Below, piece after piece: positions 34,828 to 44,383 of a stretch of 64,000 bases of DNA. The notes under the pieces are model-generated. The model saw only the letters and a program-made list of their open reading frames with translations. It was not told the origin of the DNA and searched no databases. Position numbers and translations under genes: made by a program. The DNA comes from Streptomyces aurantiacus (GTDB lineage: Bacteria > Actinomycetota > Actinomycetes > Streptomycetales > Streptomycetaceae), in contig NZ_LIPP01000059.1 in NCBI RefSeq assembly GCF_001418335.1, positions 1 through 64,000 of the forward strand. The letters are read 5' to 3'. Every line of letters begins with the position of its first letter. Position 1 is the stretch's first letter.

Positions 34828-35868
34828 TCAGGCACTGGTCGGAGGGCCCGGAACAGCCTGGTTGTAGCGGCGTGCGGCGCGGTCGTTGAGTCGGCTGCCC
34901 AACCTGCGTACCTTCTCCGTCCACGTGGAGCGGGCACCGTCGATGCCGTGGCCCTGCGCCATGCCGCCCTCCGTCGTACCGCCGGCGCCGCCGTCCCCGG
35001 ACGGGGACGGGGACGGGGACGGGGACGGCGGGAGAAACCGGGCGGCGAGGCCGCTGATCCGCGTGACCACGGTAGGTGCTACGCCGTGTGCCACTCCGGC
35101 GGCTCGCGCCGCGGGGGTGAGTACCAGGCGGGTCCGCCTCCGCTCCAGGGCCCGCACGATGCGCTCGGCCGCGCGGTCGGCGTCCATCGACACGACGGGT
35201 GTCCCTGACAGAGCCGAGAACCAGGCGAACTCCTTGGCGGCCTGGCCACCGAATTCCGCCTGAAGATGTGATCCGGTGCGCATCAGGCCGGGGTGGACCG
35301 TGGTCACGCTGACATTCGTGTCCGCTGTCTCCGCCCGCAGCCCCTCTCCCAGCGTTCCCACGGCGGCCTTCGCACAGGAGTAGGGCAGCAGGTGCGGAAC
35401 GGCGAGCAGGCCGCCGACGGACCCGATGAGGCAGAGACGGCCGCCGGCCCCACTGCGGCGCAGGTGAGGCAGCGCGGCCATGGCGGTGTTCACCGCCCCA
35501 CCGAAGATGGTTGCCATGGCGTCGTCGAAGGCTCCGCTGTCGAGCGACGCCAGCGGTGCGACCTGGATGACTCCCGCGTTGGCGATGACGATGTCCAGAC
35601 CGCCCTGACGACTTTCCGTCTGCCGGACCACGGCCTCGACCGCGTCCCGGTCGCGGACGTCGCACACCTCCGTGGCAACCGTGGAGCCGGTTCGTTCCTT
35701 CACCCAGTCGGCGCCGCGGCGCAGTTCGCCTGCGTCGCGAGCCGCCATGGTCACTCGGCAACCCCGCCGAGCCAACCGCGCGGACAGGAGTAGCCCCAGC
35801 CCGCGCGATCCGCCTGTGACCAGTGCACAGAGCCCGTCGAGAGTAGACGGGCGTGGCGTCGGTGCCAT
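34828..35868 (-). CDS. SDR-family oxidoreductase with Ser/Pro-repeat tail
   Basis: SDR protein, 346 residues. The Rossmann motif is TGGSRGLG, followed by NAGVIQ, Ser in LIGSVGGLLA and YxxxK as YSCAK. After the core (about 255 residues) a tail contains PSPSPSPSPSGDG, encoded by a GACGGG-type hexamer repeat, and a basic C-terminal helix. Such tails occur in actinobacterial SDRs acting on lipids. No cotranscribed neighbour. Confidence 0.85.
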   Translation of the reverse strand: MAPTPRPSTLDGLCALVTGGSRGLGLLLSARLARRGCRVTMAARDAGELRRGADWVKERTGSTVATEVCDVRDRDAVEAVVRQTESRQGGLDIVIANAGVIQVAPLASLDSGAFDDAMATIFGGAVNTAMAALPHLRRSGAGGRLCLIGSVGGLLAVPHLLPYSCAKAAVGTLGEGLRAETADTNVSVTTVHPGLMRTGSHLQAEFGGQAAKEFAWFSALSGTPVVSMDADRAAERIVRALERRRTRLVLTPAARAAGVAHGVAPTVVTRISGLAARFLPPSPSPSPSPSGDGGAGGTTEGGMAQGHGIDGARSTWTEKVRRLGSRLNDRAARRYNQAVPGPPTSA

Positions 35869-36467
35869 CTCTGCCTCACCTCACCTCGCTACCTCGCTCA
35901 TGTAAGACGATCCGAGTACCCGCGACGCCTGCGTGTAGACGCCGAGCACGGTCCTGTCATCGGACCGTGGACGCGGTACGCGCGGTGCGGAGACGGCTCG
36001 CCACCGGGCAGTGCCGGCCCTCTTTCCTTCGGCGGAGCACGAGGATCTTCCAGATCCCGGCTCTCCCTCGGTCGTCCCGGGCCCGGGCTGCCCGGCCGGC
36101 GGCGCGGACCCTTTCGCGCGCCACGGGCACGGCTGCCTCACCTCGAATCCCGGCCGCCTCGCCATGCCTCGCCCCCCTTACGGTCACCTCCGTCCCGTCG
36201 GTGCTCCGCCGCGCCGTGCGACCTGGTCCCGACACCCTGAACGGCACCTCATTCACCTTGACCGGCACCTCATTGCTGCCGCCGGCGTCGATCACGGCGC
36301 GATCCGGGTAGCCGACATCGCGGTGGCCGTCGCAGACGGTTTCGACGGTCGTGCTCAGCCCGGTGCCGAAGGCGGCGGGCCTGCCGGTGTCGTAGCACCC
36401 GCGGCCCAGCAGGCCGGGCCCGCCCGGTCTGCCCGGTCTGCCGGACCAACTAGCGCGACGCTGCTCG

Positions 36468-36537
36468 TTCTCCGCATGCCGGGATGAAGAGCATTCTCCG
36501 CATGCCGGGATGAAGAGCATTCTCCGCATGCCGGGAT
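36468..36537. repeat. 26-bp tandem repeat (2.7 copies)
   Basis: Units at 36468-36493 and 36494-36519 are identical, and 18 bases of a third follow at 36520-36537. Each contains CCGCATGCCGGGATGAAGAG, with the palindrome GCATGC inside. The array lies about 385 bp upstream of the xylF start. Confidence 0.9.
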
Positions 36538-36720
36538 CGAGAAGATGAAGAAGCGGGGCGAAGAAGCGGTCCTCACCGAACGGACTCGCTGTCCTCCACC
36601 GAGTCGTCCATGCCTCCCCACGAGCCGCTGCACGGCCGAGCCTCGCAACGCCTCATGCCCTCTCTGGCTCATGGCGCCCAGGAGGCGGTTGGGCCACCAC
36701 CATGCGGCAGCGTCACCTAA

Positions 36721-36739
36721 TTGTTATGGCGGATGACAA
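36721..36739. promoter_or_regulatory. Candidate operator upstream of xylF
   Basis: An AT-rich dyad, TTGTTAT and ATGACAA around a 5-bp centre, pairs at 6 of 7 positions in otherwise GC-rich DNA, about 180 bp before xylF. It could be a site for the ROK regulator encoded at the operon end. Confidence 0.4.
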
Positions 36740-36921
36740 ATAGCGCCTACCGCACTCTGGCGCACGAGTTCCGGGGCGCCGTAAGTTCCCGCTCACAACA
36801 TTCAGACGGGCGGATCACCCGACACCCGGCAATTCCCCCGCGAGAGCGCGCTTCTCGCCTTCCTCCTCATCACCCTCGTACGTCCGGCAGTCCGGCCGTA
36901 ACACCAGAAAGGACCCTGCCC

Positions 36922-38022
36922 ATGCGCAAGGGACTCCTCCTCACCGCCGCCTCGGTGGTGCTGGTCAGCTCGCTCACCGCCTGTGGCGACGACTCGTCGT
37001 CGAACGACAGCGACTCCGGCTCCGGCTCCGGCGCCAAGCCGAAGATCGGGGTGATCCTCCCGGACAGCAAGTCCTCGGCCCGCTGGGAGACCGCGGACCG
37101 CAAGTACCTCTCCGAGGCGTTCAAGGCGGCGGGCGTCGAGTACGACATCCAGAACGCGCAGGGCGACAAGCAGGAGTTCCAGACCATCGCGGACCAGATG
37201 ATCACCAGTGGCGTGAACGTCCTGGTGATCGTGAACCTGGACAGCGGCACGGGCAAGGCGGTCCTGGACAAGGCCAAGGGGCAGGGCGTCGCCACGATCG
37301 ACTACGACCGGCTCACCCTCGGTGGCTCCGCCCAGTACTACGTGAGCTTCGACAACACCGCGGTCGGCAAGCTCCAGGGCGAGGGCCTCAGCAAGTGCCT
37401 GAGCGACATGAAGGCCAAGAAGCCCATCGTCGCCACGCTCAACGGCTCCCCGACGGACAACAACGCCACCCTCTTCGCCGACGGCTACAACGGCGTCCTC
37501 GGTCCGAAGTACAAGTCGGGCGACTACGTGAAGGGCCCGGACCAGTCCGTCCCGGACTGGGACAACGCCCAGGCCGGCACCATCTTCGAGCAGATGCTCA
37601 CCAGCGAGCCCGAGATCGGCGGGGTGCTCGCCGCCAACGACGGTCTCGGCAACGCGGCCATCGCCGTCCTGCGCAAGCAGAACCGCAACGGCGAGGTCCC
37701 GGTCACCGGCCAGGACGCCACCGCGCAGGGACTGCAGAACGTCCTCGCCGGCGACCAGTGCATGACCGTCTACAAGGCGGTCAAGAAGGAGGCCGACGCC
37801 ACGGCCAAGCTCGCCGTCTCCCTCGCCAAGGGCGAGAAGGGCGAGACCAACGCGGCCGTCGAGGACCCCGAGGGCAAGCGCAAGGTCCCGTCCGTGCTGG
37901 AGACGCCGGTCGCCATCTACAAGGACAACGTCAAGGACGTCGTGGACGACGGCTTCGTCACCGCGAAGGAGCTGTGCACGGGCAAGTACGCCGCCCTGTG
38001 CGCGAAGGCCGGCATCAAGTAG
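36922..38022 (+). CDS. xylF: Xylose-type sugar ABC transporter binding lipoprotein
   Basis: Sugar-binding protein, 366 residues, lipoprotein through Cys21 in SSLTACGD, followed by a Ser/Asp/Gly linker. The mature part (KIGVILPDSKSSARWETAD, NVLVIVNLDSGTG, VSFDNTAVGKLQ) matches the XylF/ChvE periplasmic-binding family. The ATG has AGAAAGGA upstream. It is the first gene of a three-gene transporter operon ending in a ROK regulator, the arrangement I recall for xylFGH beside rok7B7 in S. coelicolor. A stable hairpin follows it. Confidence 0.85.
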   Translation: MRKGLLLTAASVVLVSSLTACGDDSSSNDSDSGSGSGAKPKIGVILPDSKSSARWETADRKYLSEAFKAAGVEYDIQNAQGDKQEFQTIADQMITSGVNVLVIVNLDSGTGKAVLDKAKGQGVATIDYDRLTLGGSAQYYVSFDNTAVGKLQGEGLSKCLSDMKAKKPIVATLNGSPTDNNATLFADGYNGVLGPKYKSGDYVKGPDQSVPDWDNAQAGTIFEQMLTSEPEIGGVLAANDGLGNAAIAVLRKQNRNGEVPVTGQDATAQGLQNVLAGDQCMTVYKAVKKEADATAKLAVSLAKGEKGETNAAVEDPEGKRKVPSVLETPVAIYKDNVKDVVDDGFVTAKELCTGKYAALCAKAGIK

Positions 38023-38030
38023 CCCCGACC

Positions 38031-38065
38031 GGCCGGCCGGACCGCTGCCCCCGGTCCGGCCGGCC
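38031..38065 (+). terminator. Intercistronic hairpin between xylF and xylG
   Basis: GGCCGGCCGGACCG and its exact complement form a 14-bp stem with a 7-base loop, 8 bases after the xylF stop. No T-run follows. It probably acts as a partial terminator or mRNA stabiliser that keeps the binding protein more abundant than the membrane subunits. Confidence 0.65.
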
Positions 38066-38138
38066 CGACCGCGGGCCCCGGCACCCACCTCCCCGGGACA
38101 GGGACCCGCGACCTCACGACCGTAAGGAGCCGTCCTCC

Positions 38139-38945
38139 ATGACAGCGACCCCCAACGCGAACCCGAATCCGAAGCCGGACCCGATCCTTCGACTGCGCGG
38201 GATCGACAAGAGCTTCGGCGCCGTGCAGGTACTGCACGACGTGTCCTTCGACGTCCACCCGGGAGAGGTGACCGCGCTCGTCGGAGACAACGGCGCGGGC
38301 AAGTCCACCCTGGTCAAGTGCATCGGCGGAATCCACTCGTTCGACGGCGGCGAGTACTGGTTCGAAGGTGAGCAGGTCCAGGTGCACAGCCCGCGTGAGG
38401 CGGCGGCCCTGGGCGTCGAGATCGTGTACCAGGACCTGGCGCTCTGCGACAACCTCGACATCGTGCAGAACATGTTCCTCGGCCGCGAGAAGCGCCGGGG
38501 ACTCGTCCTGGACGACGCGACGATGGAGGAGATGGCCGCCCAGACCCTCGACGGGCTGTCGGTCCGCACCGTCACGTCCATCCGCCAGCAGGTCTCCAGT
38601 CTCTCCGGCGGCCAGCGGCAGACCGTGGCCATCGCCAAGGCCGTGCTGTGGAACAACAAGGTCGTCGTCCTGGACGAGCCGACCGCCGCGCTCGGTGTCG
38701 CCCAGACGGCCCAGGTCCTCGAACTGGTCAGGCGGCTGGCCGACAACGGTCTCGCCGTGGTCCTCATCTCGCACAACATGAACGACGTCTTCGCGGTGTC
38801 CGACCGCATCGCCGCCCTCTACCTGGGCCGGATGGCCGCCCAGGTCAGCACGTCGAACGTGACGTACTCCCAGGTCGTCGAACTCATCACCTCAGGCCGC
38901 AGCGGGGACCTCGGCCTCGCCCACACCAACGGAGCCACCGCATGA
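38139..38945 (+). CDS. xylG: Sugar ABC transporter ATPase
   Basis: Single nucleotide-binding domain protein, 268 residues, about half the length of enterobacterial XylG, which carries two domains. Walker A is GDNGAGKST, signature LSGGQRQT, Walker B VVVLDEPTAAL and switch LISHNMNDVF. The ATG follows AAGGAG. It overlaps xylH by ATGA. With one domain per chain, a homodimer would power the transporter. Confidence 0.88.
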   Translation: MTATPNANPNPKPDPILRLRGIDKSFGAVQVLHDVSFDVHPGEVTALVGDNGAGKSTLVKCIGGIHSFDGGEYWFEGEQVQVHSPREAAALGVEIVYQDLALCDNLDIVQNMFLGREKRRGLVLDDATMEEMAAQTLDGLSVRTVTSIRQQVSSLSGGQRQTVAIAKAVLWNNKVVVLDEPTAALGVAQTAQVLELVRRLADNGLAVVLISHNMNDVFAVSDRIAALYLGRMAAQVSTSNVTYSQVVELITSGRSGDLGLAHTNGATA

Positions 38946-40222
38946 CCGCCGCAGTCGCCCCCGAGAAGCCGGAGCTGCCACGCGGCCCCGGCACGCCGAA
39001 GAAGAACGGAGCCGCCGGGACCACGAGCCTGCGCTCGGTCGCCCGGAACTACGTCGACCGGGTGAGGGGCGGCGAACTGGGCGCCCTCCCCGCCATACTC
39101 GGCCTGATCGTCCTGTGCGTGTTCTTCGCCGCGCTGCGCCCGGTCTTCCTGTCCGAGCTGAACTTCGCCAACCTGCTGACCCAGGGCGCGGGCAGCATCG
39201 CCATCGCCATGGGCCTGGTCTTCGTCCTCCTCCTCGGGGAGATCGACCTGTCCGCGGGGTACGCCAGCGGGGTCTGCGCCGCCGTCCTGGCCATCCTGCT
39301 CACCGACCACGGATGGCCCTGGTACGGCGCGGCCGGCGCGGCGATCCTCACCGGCACGGTCATCGGCCTACTGCTCGGCCTGCTGGTGGCGAAGGTCGGC
39401 ATCCCCTCCTTCGTGGTCACCCTCGCCGCCTTCCTGGGGTTCCAGGGCGTCGTGCTGATGCTGCTGAAGGAAGGCACCAACATCTCCGTCCGGGACGAGA
39501 CGATCCTGGCCGTCGCCAACAACAACCTCTCCCCCGCACTGGGTTGGGTGCTGCTCGCCGTCAGTGTCGGGGCGTACGCGGCGATACAGCTCCGGCAGAA
39601 CCGCAACCGCCGGCACCGCGGGCTCGCCACCGCTCCGATCACCCTGCTCGCGGTCAGGATCGGCGGCCTGGCTGCGCTCGGTGCGATCGCCGTGTACCTG
39701 CTCAACCAGGAGCGCAGCCGCAACATCATCGTCGACTCGCTCAAGGGTGTCCCGATCGTGGTGCCGGTCATCGGCGTCCTTCTCGTCGCCGGTACGTTCC
39801 TGCTCCAGCGCACCTCGTTCGGCCTGCACATCTACGCGGTGGGCGGCAACGCCGAGGCCGCCCGCCGGGCCGGCATCAACGTGTCCGCCATCCGGATCTC
39901 CGCGTTCGTCATCTGCTCCTCCCTGGCCGCGGTGGGCGGCATCATCGCCGCGTCCCGGGGCAACTCGGTCGACCCCAACACCGGTGGCAGCAACGTGCTG
40001 CTGCTGGCCGTCGGCGCCGCCGTGATCGGCGGAACGAGCCTGTTCGGCGGGCGGGGCAGGGTCGTCGACGCCGTGCTCGGCGGCATGGTGGTCGCGGTCA
40101 TCCAGAACGGCATGGGCCTGATGGGGTACAGCTCAGGGGTCAAGTACGCTGTCACGGGTTCGGTCCTGCTGGTGGCCGCAGGCGTGGATGCGCTGTCCCG
40201 TCGCCGGGCCGTACAACGATGA
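38942..40222 (+). CDS. xylH: Sugar ABC transporter permease
   Basis: RbsC/XylH-type permease, 426 residues, with about ten membrane helices and the family motifs GEIDLSAGYASG and GINVSAIRISAFVICSSLAA. A 35-residue polar N-terminal extension precedes the first helix. It is coupled to xylG by ATGA overlap. The ROK regulator starts 16 bp downstream. Confidence 0.9.
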   Translation: MTAAVAPEKPELPRGPGTPKKNGAAGTTSLRSVARNYVDRVRGGELGALPAILGLIVLCVFFAALRPVFLSELNFANLLTQGAGSIAIAMGLVFVLLLGEIDLSAGYASGVCAAVLAILLTDHGWPWYGAAGAAILTGTVIGLLLGLLVAKVGIPSFVVTLAAFLGFQGVVLMLLKEGTNISVRDETILAVANNNLSPALGWVLLAVSVGAYAAIQLRQNRNRRHRGLATAPITLLAVRIGGLAALGAIAVYLLNQERSRNIIVDSLKGVPIVVPVIGVLLVAGTFLLQRTSFGLHIYAVGGNAEAARRAGINVSAIRISAFVICSSLAAVGGIIAASRGNSVDPNTGGSNVLLLAVGAAVIGGTSLFGGRGRVVDAVLGGMVVAVIQNGMGLMGYSSGVKYAVTGSVLLVAAGVDALSRRRAVQR

Positions 40223-40238
40223 TGAGGTCTGTGGCTCC

Positions 40239-41444
40239 ATGAAAGCCGGTCCCTCGCAGGAGGAGATCCGCCGGCACAACCTCGGCACCCTGCTCCGCCA
40301 CGTACACATCGGCGGCTCCATGTCACGGGCCGTCCTGGCCGAGCGCATGGGCCTCAACCGCAGCACCATCCTGGGTCTGGTGAGCGAGCTGGGCTCGGCC
40401 GGACTGGTCCGTGAGGAACTGCCCCGCGACACCGGCAGGGCGGGCCGGCCTTCCCTGGTCGTACGGCCCGAGTCCGACCGCGTGTACGTCCTCGCCTTCG
40501 ACGTGGGCGTGGACCGGCTGGCCGCCGCCCGTATCGGCCTGGGCGGGGTCTTCCTCGACCGCAGGGAGATCCCCATGGCTCCCGGCCGCCGCGACGCCGG
40601 CAAGGTGGCCGAGATCCTCGCCGGCTCCGCGCTGGACATGGTGGGCACGGCACAGCACGGCACCTACTGTGTCGGCGTGGCCGCCGCCGTCCGCGGGATG
40701 GTGCGCCGGCCGGACGGCCTCGTCCGTGCCGCTCCCCACCTCGGCTGGGAGGACGAGGAGTTCGGCGAGGACCTCATGCGCCGGCTGGGCCTCGGCCTTC
40801 CCGTCTCGGTGGCCAACGAGGCCAGTCTCGGTGCGCTCGCGGAGCATCTGCGCGGTGCCGGGACCGGCTGCCAGGACCTCGTGTACCTGCACGGCGACAT
40901 CGGCATCGGCGGGGGTGTCATCACCGGTGGCCAACTGCTGACCGGCGACTGCGGGTACGGCGGCGAGATCGGGCACATGGTCGTCAACCCGCGGGACGGC
41001 AGGCCCTGCGGCTGCGGAGCACACGGCTGCCTCGAAGCCGAGGCCGGGGAACGCGCCCTGCTGGAGACCGCGCGGCGCGACCCGACGGCCACCGGCCGGG
41101 AAGCCGTACGTGCCGTCGTCGAGGCGGCCGACCGGGGCGACATCACCGCCCGCGCCGCCCTGCGCGACGTCGGCGACTGGCTCGGCATCGGCGTCGCCAA
41201 CCTGGTCAACGTGCTCAACCCGCGCACGGTCGTCTTCGGCGGGACGCTCCGCGAGGTGTTCCTCGGCTCGGCCGCCCAGATCCGCAGCCGCATCAACCGC
41301 CTGGCCCTCACGTCCTCCCGCGAGAACCTGCGGCTGAGAGTGGGGGAACTCGGCGACGACGCGGTCCTCATCGGAGCCGCCGAACTCGCCTTCTCCGAGA
41401 TCCTGGTCGGCCCCCTGGAGACACTGGCCCGGGCCGGCGCGTAG
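40239..41444 (+). CDS. rok7B7: ROK-family regulator (Rok7B7-like)
   Basis: ROK repressor/activator, 401 residues. The winged helix (SRAVLAERMGLNRSTILGLV) is followed by the kinase-like domain with HGDIGIGGGVITGG and the zinc motif CGCGAHGCLE. Position next to the xylose-type transporter matches S. coelicolor rok7B7, which I recall as a pleiotropic regulator of sugar transport and antibiotic production; the symbol rests on synteny and is not proven. The ATG at 40239 is chosen from the domain start. Confidence 0.8.
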   Translation: MKAGPSQEEIRRHNLGTLLRHVHIGGSMSRAVLAERMGLNRSTILGLVSELGSAGLVREELPRDTGRAGRPSLVVRPESDRVYVLAFDVGVDRLAAARIGLGGVFLDRREIPMAPGRRDAGKVAEILAGSALDMVGTAQHGTYCVGVAAAVRGMVRRPDGLVRAAPHLGWEDEEFGEDLMRRLGLGLPVSVANEASLGALAEHLRGAGTGCQDLVYLHGDIGIGGGVITGGQLLTGDCGYGGEIGHMVVNPRDGRPCGCGAHGCLEAEAGERALLETARRDPTATGREAVRAVVEAADRGDITARAALRDVGDWLGIGVANLVNVLNPRTVVFGGTLREVFLGSAAQIRSRINRLALTSSRENLRLRVGELGDDAVLIGAAELAFSEILVGPLETLARAGA

Positions 41445-41659
41445 CCCCCTCCTTCGCCGGGACGCAGGCGGCGAACACGCCGATCCGGCGGCACCCCTCG
41501 GCACGGATCCCGTCCGGCTCCCACTGGCACCACGACAGTGGTCCCGGCCCTACCAGAGTCCGGGCCAGGAGGAGTGAAGGTCGGAACGAGTGACGCCGAA
41601 CACATCGTGGCGCCGTAGGCTGAACGCGTAGCCGTAGCACAGTCTTGGGGGACGATGTT

Positions 41660-44383
41660 GTGCTCTACATGCCGCTGCGCCGTAAGTTCCGGTACATCCA
41701 CGAGCCGTTGCCGGCCGGTGACGAGGCCCTTCCGGCGCTCGGGCACGAGTCGCTGGTCCAGGCGCTGAGGGAGCGGCTGACCTACTCGCACGGCGGGGCC
41801 TTCCTGGTGAGCGGTTTCCGGGGCGTCGGCAAGTCGACCTTGGTGCTGCGAGCGCTGGACAAGGCCAAGGACGCGTGGGGCAAACGGGACGTCATGCTGG
41901 TGGTGCATCTGAACGTGGGGCGCACCATGACGACCGATCAGCTGCTGTTCGCCGTCGTGCGGCGCATCTTCGAGTCTCTCGACGACCGTGATCTGCTGGT
42001 GGGTCTGCCACGGGAGGTGCAGCGGTCGCTGCTGCTGGCCTACTCGCGTACGTCGCTGTCGTTCACCCAGACCCAGTCGGAGAGCAAGGAACGGGGCACG
42101 ACCGTGGGGCTCGCTCCGCAGCACCGACTGCTTCCCACGATGAGCTTCAACAGCCGCCGGACCCGCGCGCAGGCCTCGGAGGCGGCGTTCCTCGCGTACT
42201 CCGAGACGGACGTCGAGCACGACCTCGTCCGCATCCTCCATCTCCTCAACGGCAGCGAGGGCCGCCCCGAGCAACGGACGCGTCCGCAAAGGCTGTTACG
42301 GCGAAGACGCCGACGACAGACCGCGAGGCTGCGGGTGCACCCGGTGGTCGTCCTCGACGAGGTGGACAAGCTCACCGACAACAAGGACGAGGAACTCGCT
42401 CTCTTCGAGGGGGTGTTGGGCCGGATCAAGAACGTCCTCACGGCGCGCGGCGCGCACTTCATCGTCGTGGCCGGTCCCGATCTGCACGACCGCGCCATCC
42501 AGGACGCCGACCGGGGCAACGGCGTGTACGAGAGTGTCTTCGGCTGGCGGATGTACGTGCCGTGCCTGTGGGACGCGCCCGAACGTCTGGTCCGGGGCCT
42601 GGTCGGAGAGGTCGGCGCACAGGAACCACAACCGGTCCGGGGTCCTCCGACACCGCCTCCCGGCGGCACGGTGAACGGTGCGCCTGTCACGTACCCCACC
42701 TACCCACCCGACATCACGTACCGCATCCCGCAGACGCCGATGGACGAGGCGAGACTGGCCCGGTTCATCAGCTATCTGTGCTTCAAGGCGCGCGGCGTAC
42801 CGCGGCGTCTGCTGCAGGAGTTCAACTCGACGGTGGTGTGGGAGGACGGCTCCCCCTCGCTGCGTGTGAGTGAGGCGGACTGGGCACGGATCGACTTCTA
42901 CGCACGGCTGGAAGCGGTCGTCTCCGAGGCGATCGCCGTGAGCGATCCCGAGGGACCCGCGCGCGTGGCGATCGACGACGACCGGCGACGGCTCGGCGGC
43001 TACCACGTGGTGGACTGGGCGCTGCGCAGCGAAGGCAGACCGTTCACCTGCACCGATGTGACGGGTTCTCAGGGGATCGACCCGCTGCTGCGGATGACGC
43101 CGCCTGCGGTGGAGCGCCTGATGCGGCATCTGGTCAGGGCGGGCATGCTGGACGTGGTGAGCGAGCCCGGCCGACCGAACGCGACCCGGTACGGCGGCGC
43201 GGAATCCACGCTGGCCTACTACAAGTTGTCGGACGCGTACAAGCGCCAGTTGGCCGGCTTCGTACGCAGCAGTGAGAGCGAACGTTCGGATCTGGGGATC
43301 GTCGCACCGCTGCCGGGCTCCGGCCCGTACGGCGGGACCGTGACCGTCGATCCCGCTCCGCCGTCTCCGCCGGTGACGGGCCACGGCCCCCTTCCGGCGG
43401 GCGGGACGCCGTCGGTGCCCCGGGCCCCTGCCGCGTCGGCGGCCCCCGCGGCCGGCACCCCCGCGGTCGCCGTACTGGCCGAGCGGTACGAGATGAGCAG
43501 CCTTCTGGGCCAGGGCGGGATGGGCGCGGTGTACCAGGGACGGGACCTGCTGACCGGCCGGCCCATCGCCATCAAGGTGCTGCACAACGCCGCCCGCAAC
43601 GACGAGCAGATGCTGGCGAGGTTCCGGCGTGAGGCCCAGGTGAGCCGTCAGCTGAACCATCCGCAGATCGTACGCACGCTGGACGCCCTGGGCGGCGGCG
43701 CGGACGCCGAGCCCGCACTGATCATGGAACTGGTCGAGGGTCCTTCCCTGTGGGACGTGTTGAACGAGCGGGGCCCGCTGCCCGCCGGGCTGGTCGCGCG
43801 GATCGGCCGGCAGTTGGGCGAGGCTCTCGCCTTCATCGACGACATGGGCATCTCGCGTATCGACCTCAAGCCGAGCAACGTCCTGGTCCATCCCGAACGC
43901 GGCGCTGTGATCATCGACTTGGGCATCGCGAGACCGCTGACGGACGACAGGGAGCTGACCGTCGTCGGGATGGTGATCGGGACACCGGGATACATGGCCC
44001 CTGAACAGGCACGGGGCGGCCCTGCGGACATCAGGACCGACCTGTACACGCTGGGGATCCTCATGTACCAGTGCCTTGCGGGAACGCTGCCCTGGGACGC
44101 GTCGTCGGCGATTCAGATGATCTACGAGATCGCGAACACGGAGGTGTCCGTGGACGCCCTGCCCGTCTCCGAAGAACTCCGTGCGCTGCTCGGCAGCACG
44201 CTGTCCCGTTCACCCGACTCCCGCCCCCGCGATCCCGGGGAGTTCCTGGCGCGGCTCGCCTCGACGCCCGAGGCGCAGGAGGAGATCTCGCTCGAAGACG
44301 TGGGAACACCGGACGAGGCGGAGAATGCGGAGCCGCCCGACCCGGATCCGGACGCCGTCCCCGAACCGACCGCGATCGACTGA
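41660..44383 (+). CDS. P-loop NTPase-Ser/Thr protein kinase fusion
   Basis: A 907-residue protein with two enzymatic parts. Residues 1-370 form a STAND/AAA-like NTPase with Walker A SGFRGVGKST near 51-60 and Walker B VVVLDEVDKL near 228. A winged-helix-like segment lies at about 440-520, then a Pro/Ala linker. Residues 607-870 are a Hanks-type kinase: glycine loop LGQGGMGAVYQG, IAIKVL (catalytic Lys), a divergent catalytic loop SRIDLKPSNVLV (HRD reads RID), DLG in place of DFG and MAPEQ. The acidic Pro tail follows. Codon 213 is TTA inside a poly-Arg stretch. The GTG start has GGGGGA upstream. No membrane segment. Confidence 0.85.
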   Translation: MLYMPLRRKFRYIHEPLPAGDEALPALGHESLVQALRERLTYSHGGAFLVSGFRGVGKSTLVLRALDKAKDAWGKRDVMLVVHLNVGRTMTTDQLLFAVVRRIFESLDDRDLLVGLPREVQRSLLLAYSRTSLSFTQTQSESKERGTTVGLAPQHRLLPTMSFNSRRTRAQASEAAFLAYSETDVEHDLVRILHLLNGSEGRPEQRTRPQRLLRRRRRRQTARLRVHPVVVLDEVDKLTDNKDEELALFEGVLGRIKNVLTARGAHFIVVAGPDLHDRAIQDADRGNGVYESVFGWRMYVPCLWDAPERLVRGLVGEVGAQEPQPVRGPPTPPPGGTVNGAPVTYPTYPPDITYRIPQTPMDEARLARFISYLCFKARGVPRRLLQEFNSTVVWEDGSPSLRVSEADWARIDFYARLEAVVSEAIAVSDPEGPARVAIDDDRRRLGGYHVVDWALRSEGRPFTCTDVTGSQGIDPLLRMTPPAVERLMRHLVRAGMLDVVSEPGRPNATRYGGAESTLAYYKLSDAYKRQLAGFVRSSESERSDLGIVAPLPGSGPYGGTVTVDPAPPSPPVTGHGPLPAGGTPSVPRAPAASAAPAAGTPAVAVLAERYEMSSLLGQGGMGAVYQGRDLLTGRPIAIKVLHNAARNDEQMLARFRREAQVSRQLNHPQIVRTLDALGGGADAEPALIMELVEGPSLWDVLNERGPLPAGLVARIGRQLGEALAFIDDMGISRIDLKPSNVLVHPERGAVIIDLGIARPLTDDRELTVVGMVIGTPGYMAPEQARGGPADIRTDLYTLGILMYQCLAGTLPWDASSAIQMIYEIANTEVSVDALPVSEELRALLGSTLSRSPDSRPRDPGEFLARLASTPEAQEEISLEDVGTPDEAENAEPPDPDPDAVPEPTAID

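Larger units (their letters stand above)
35869..36921. other. 1-kb non-coding region upstream of xylF
   Basis: No gene is supported. Open frames on both strands are Arg/Pro/Ala-rich and lack family features; one minus frame (35957-36529) is fully open but its N terminus is just the translated tandem repeat. It holds a 26-bp tandem repeat (36468-36537), a candidate operator (36721-36739) and the xylF leader. Confidence 0.55.

Noticed and set aside
34980..35030. GACGGG hexamer run as a regulatory repeat
   Set aside because: It lies inside the SDR gene and simply encodes the PSPSPS tail.
35957..36529. 190-codon minus frame in the gap before xylF
   Set aside because: The N terminus is just the translated 26-bp repeat; no ribosome site or homology seen.
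36468..36537. Possible CRISPR array
   Set aside because: Direct tandem repeats without spacers and no cas genes.
36802..38088. 428-codon frame opposite xylF
   Set aside because: Val/Leu/Gly-rich mirror of xylF codons without motifs.
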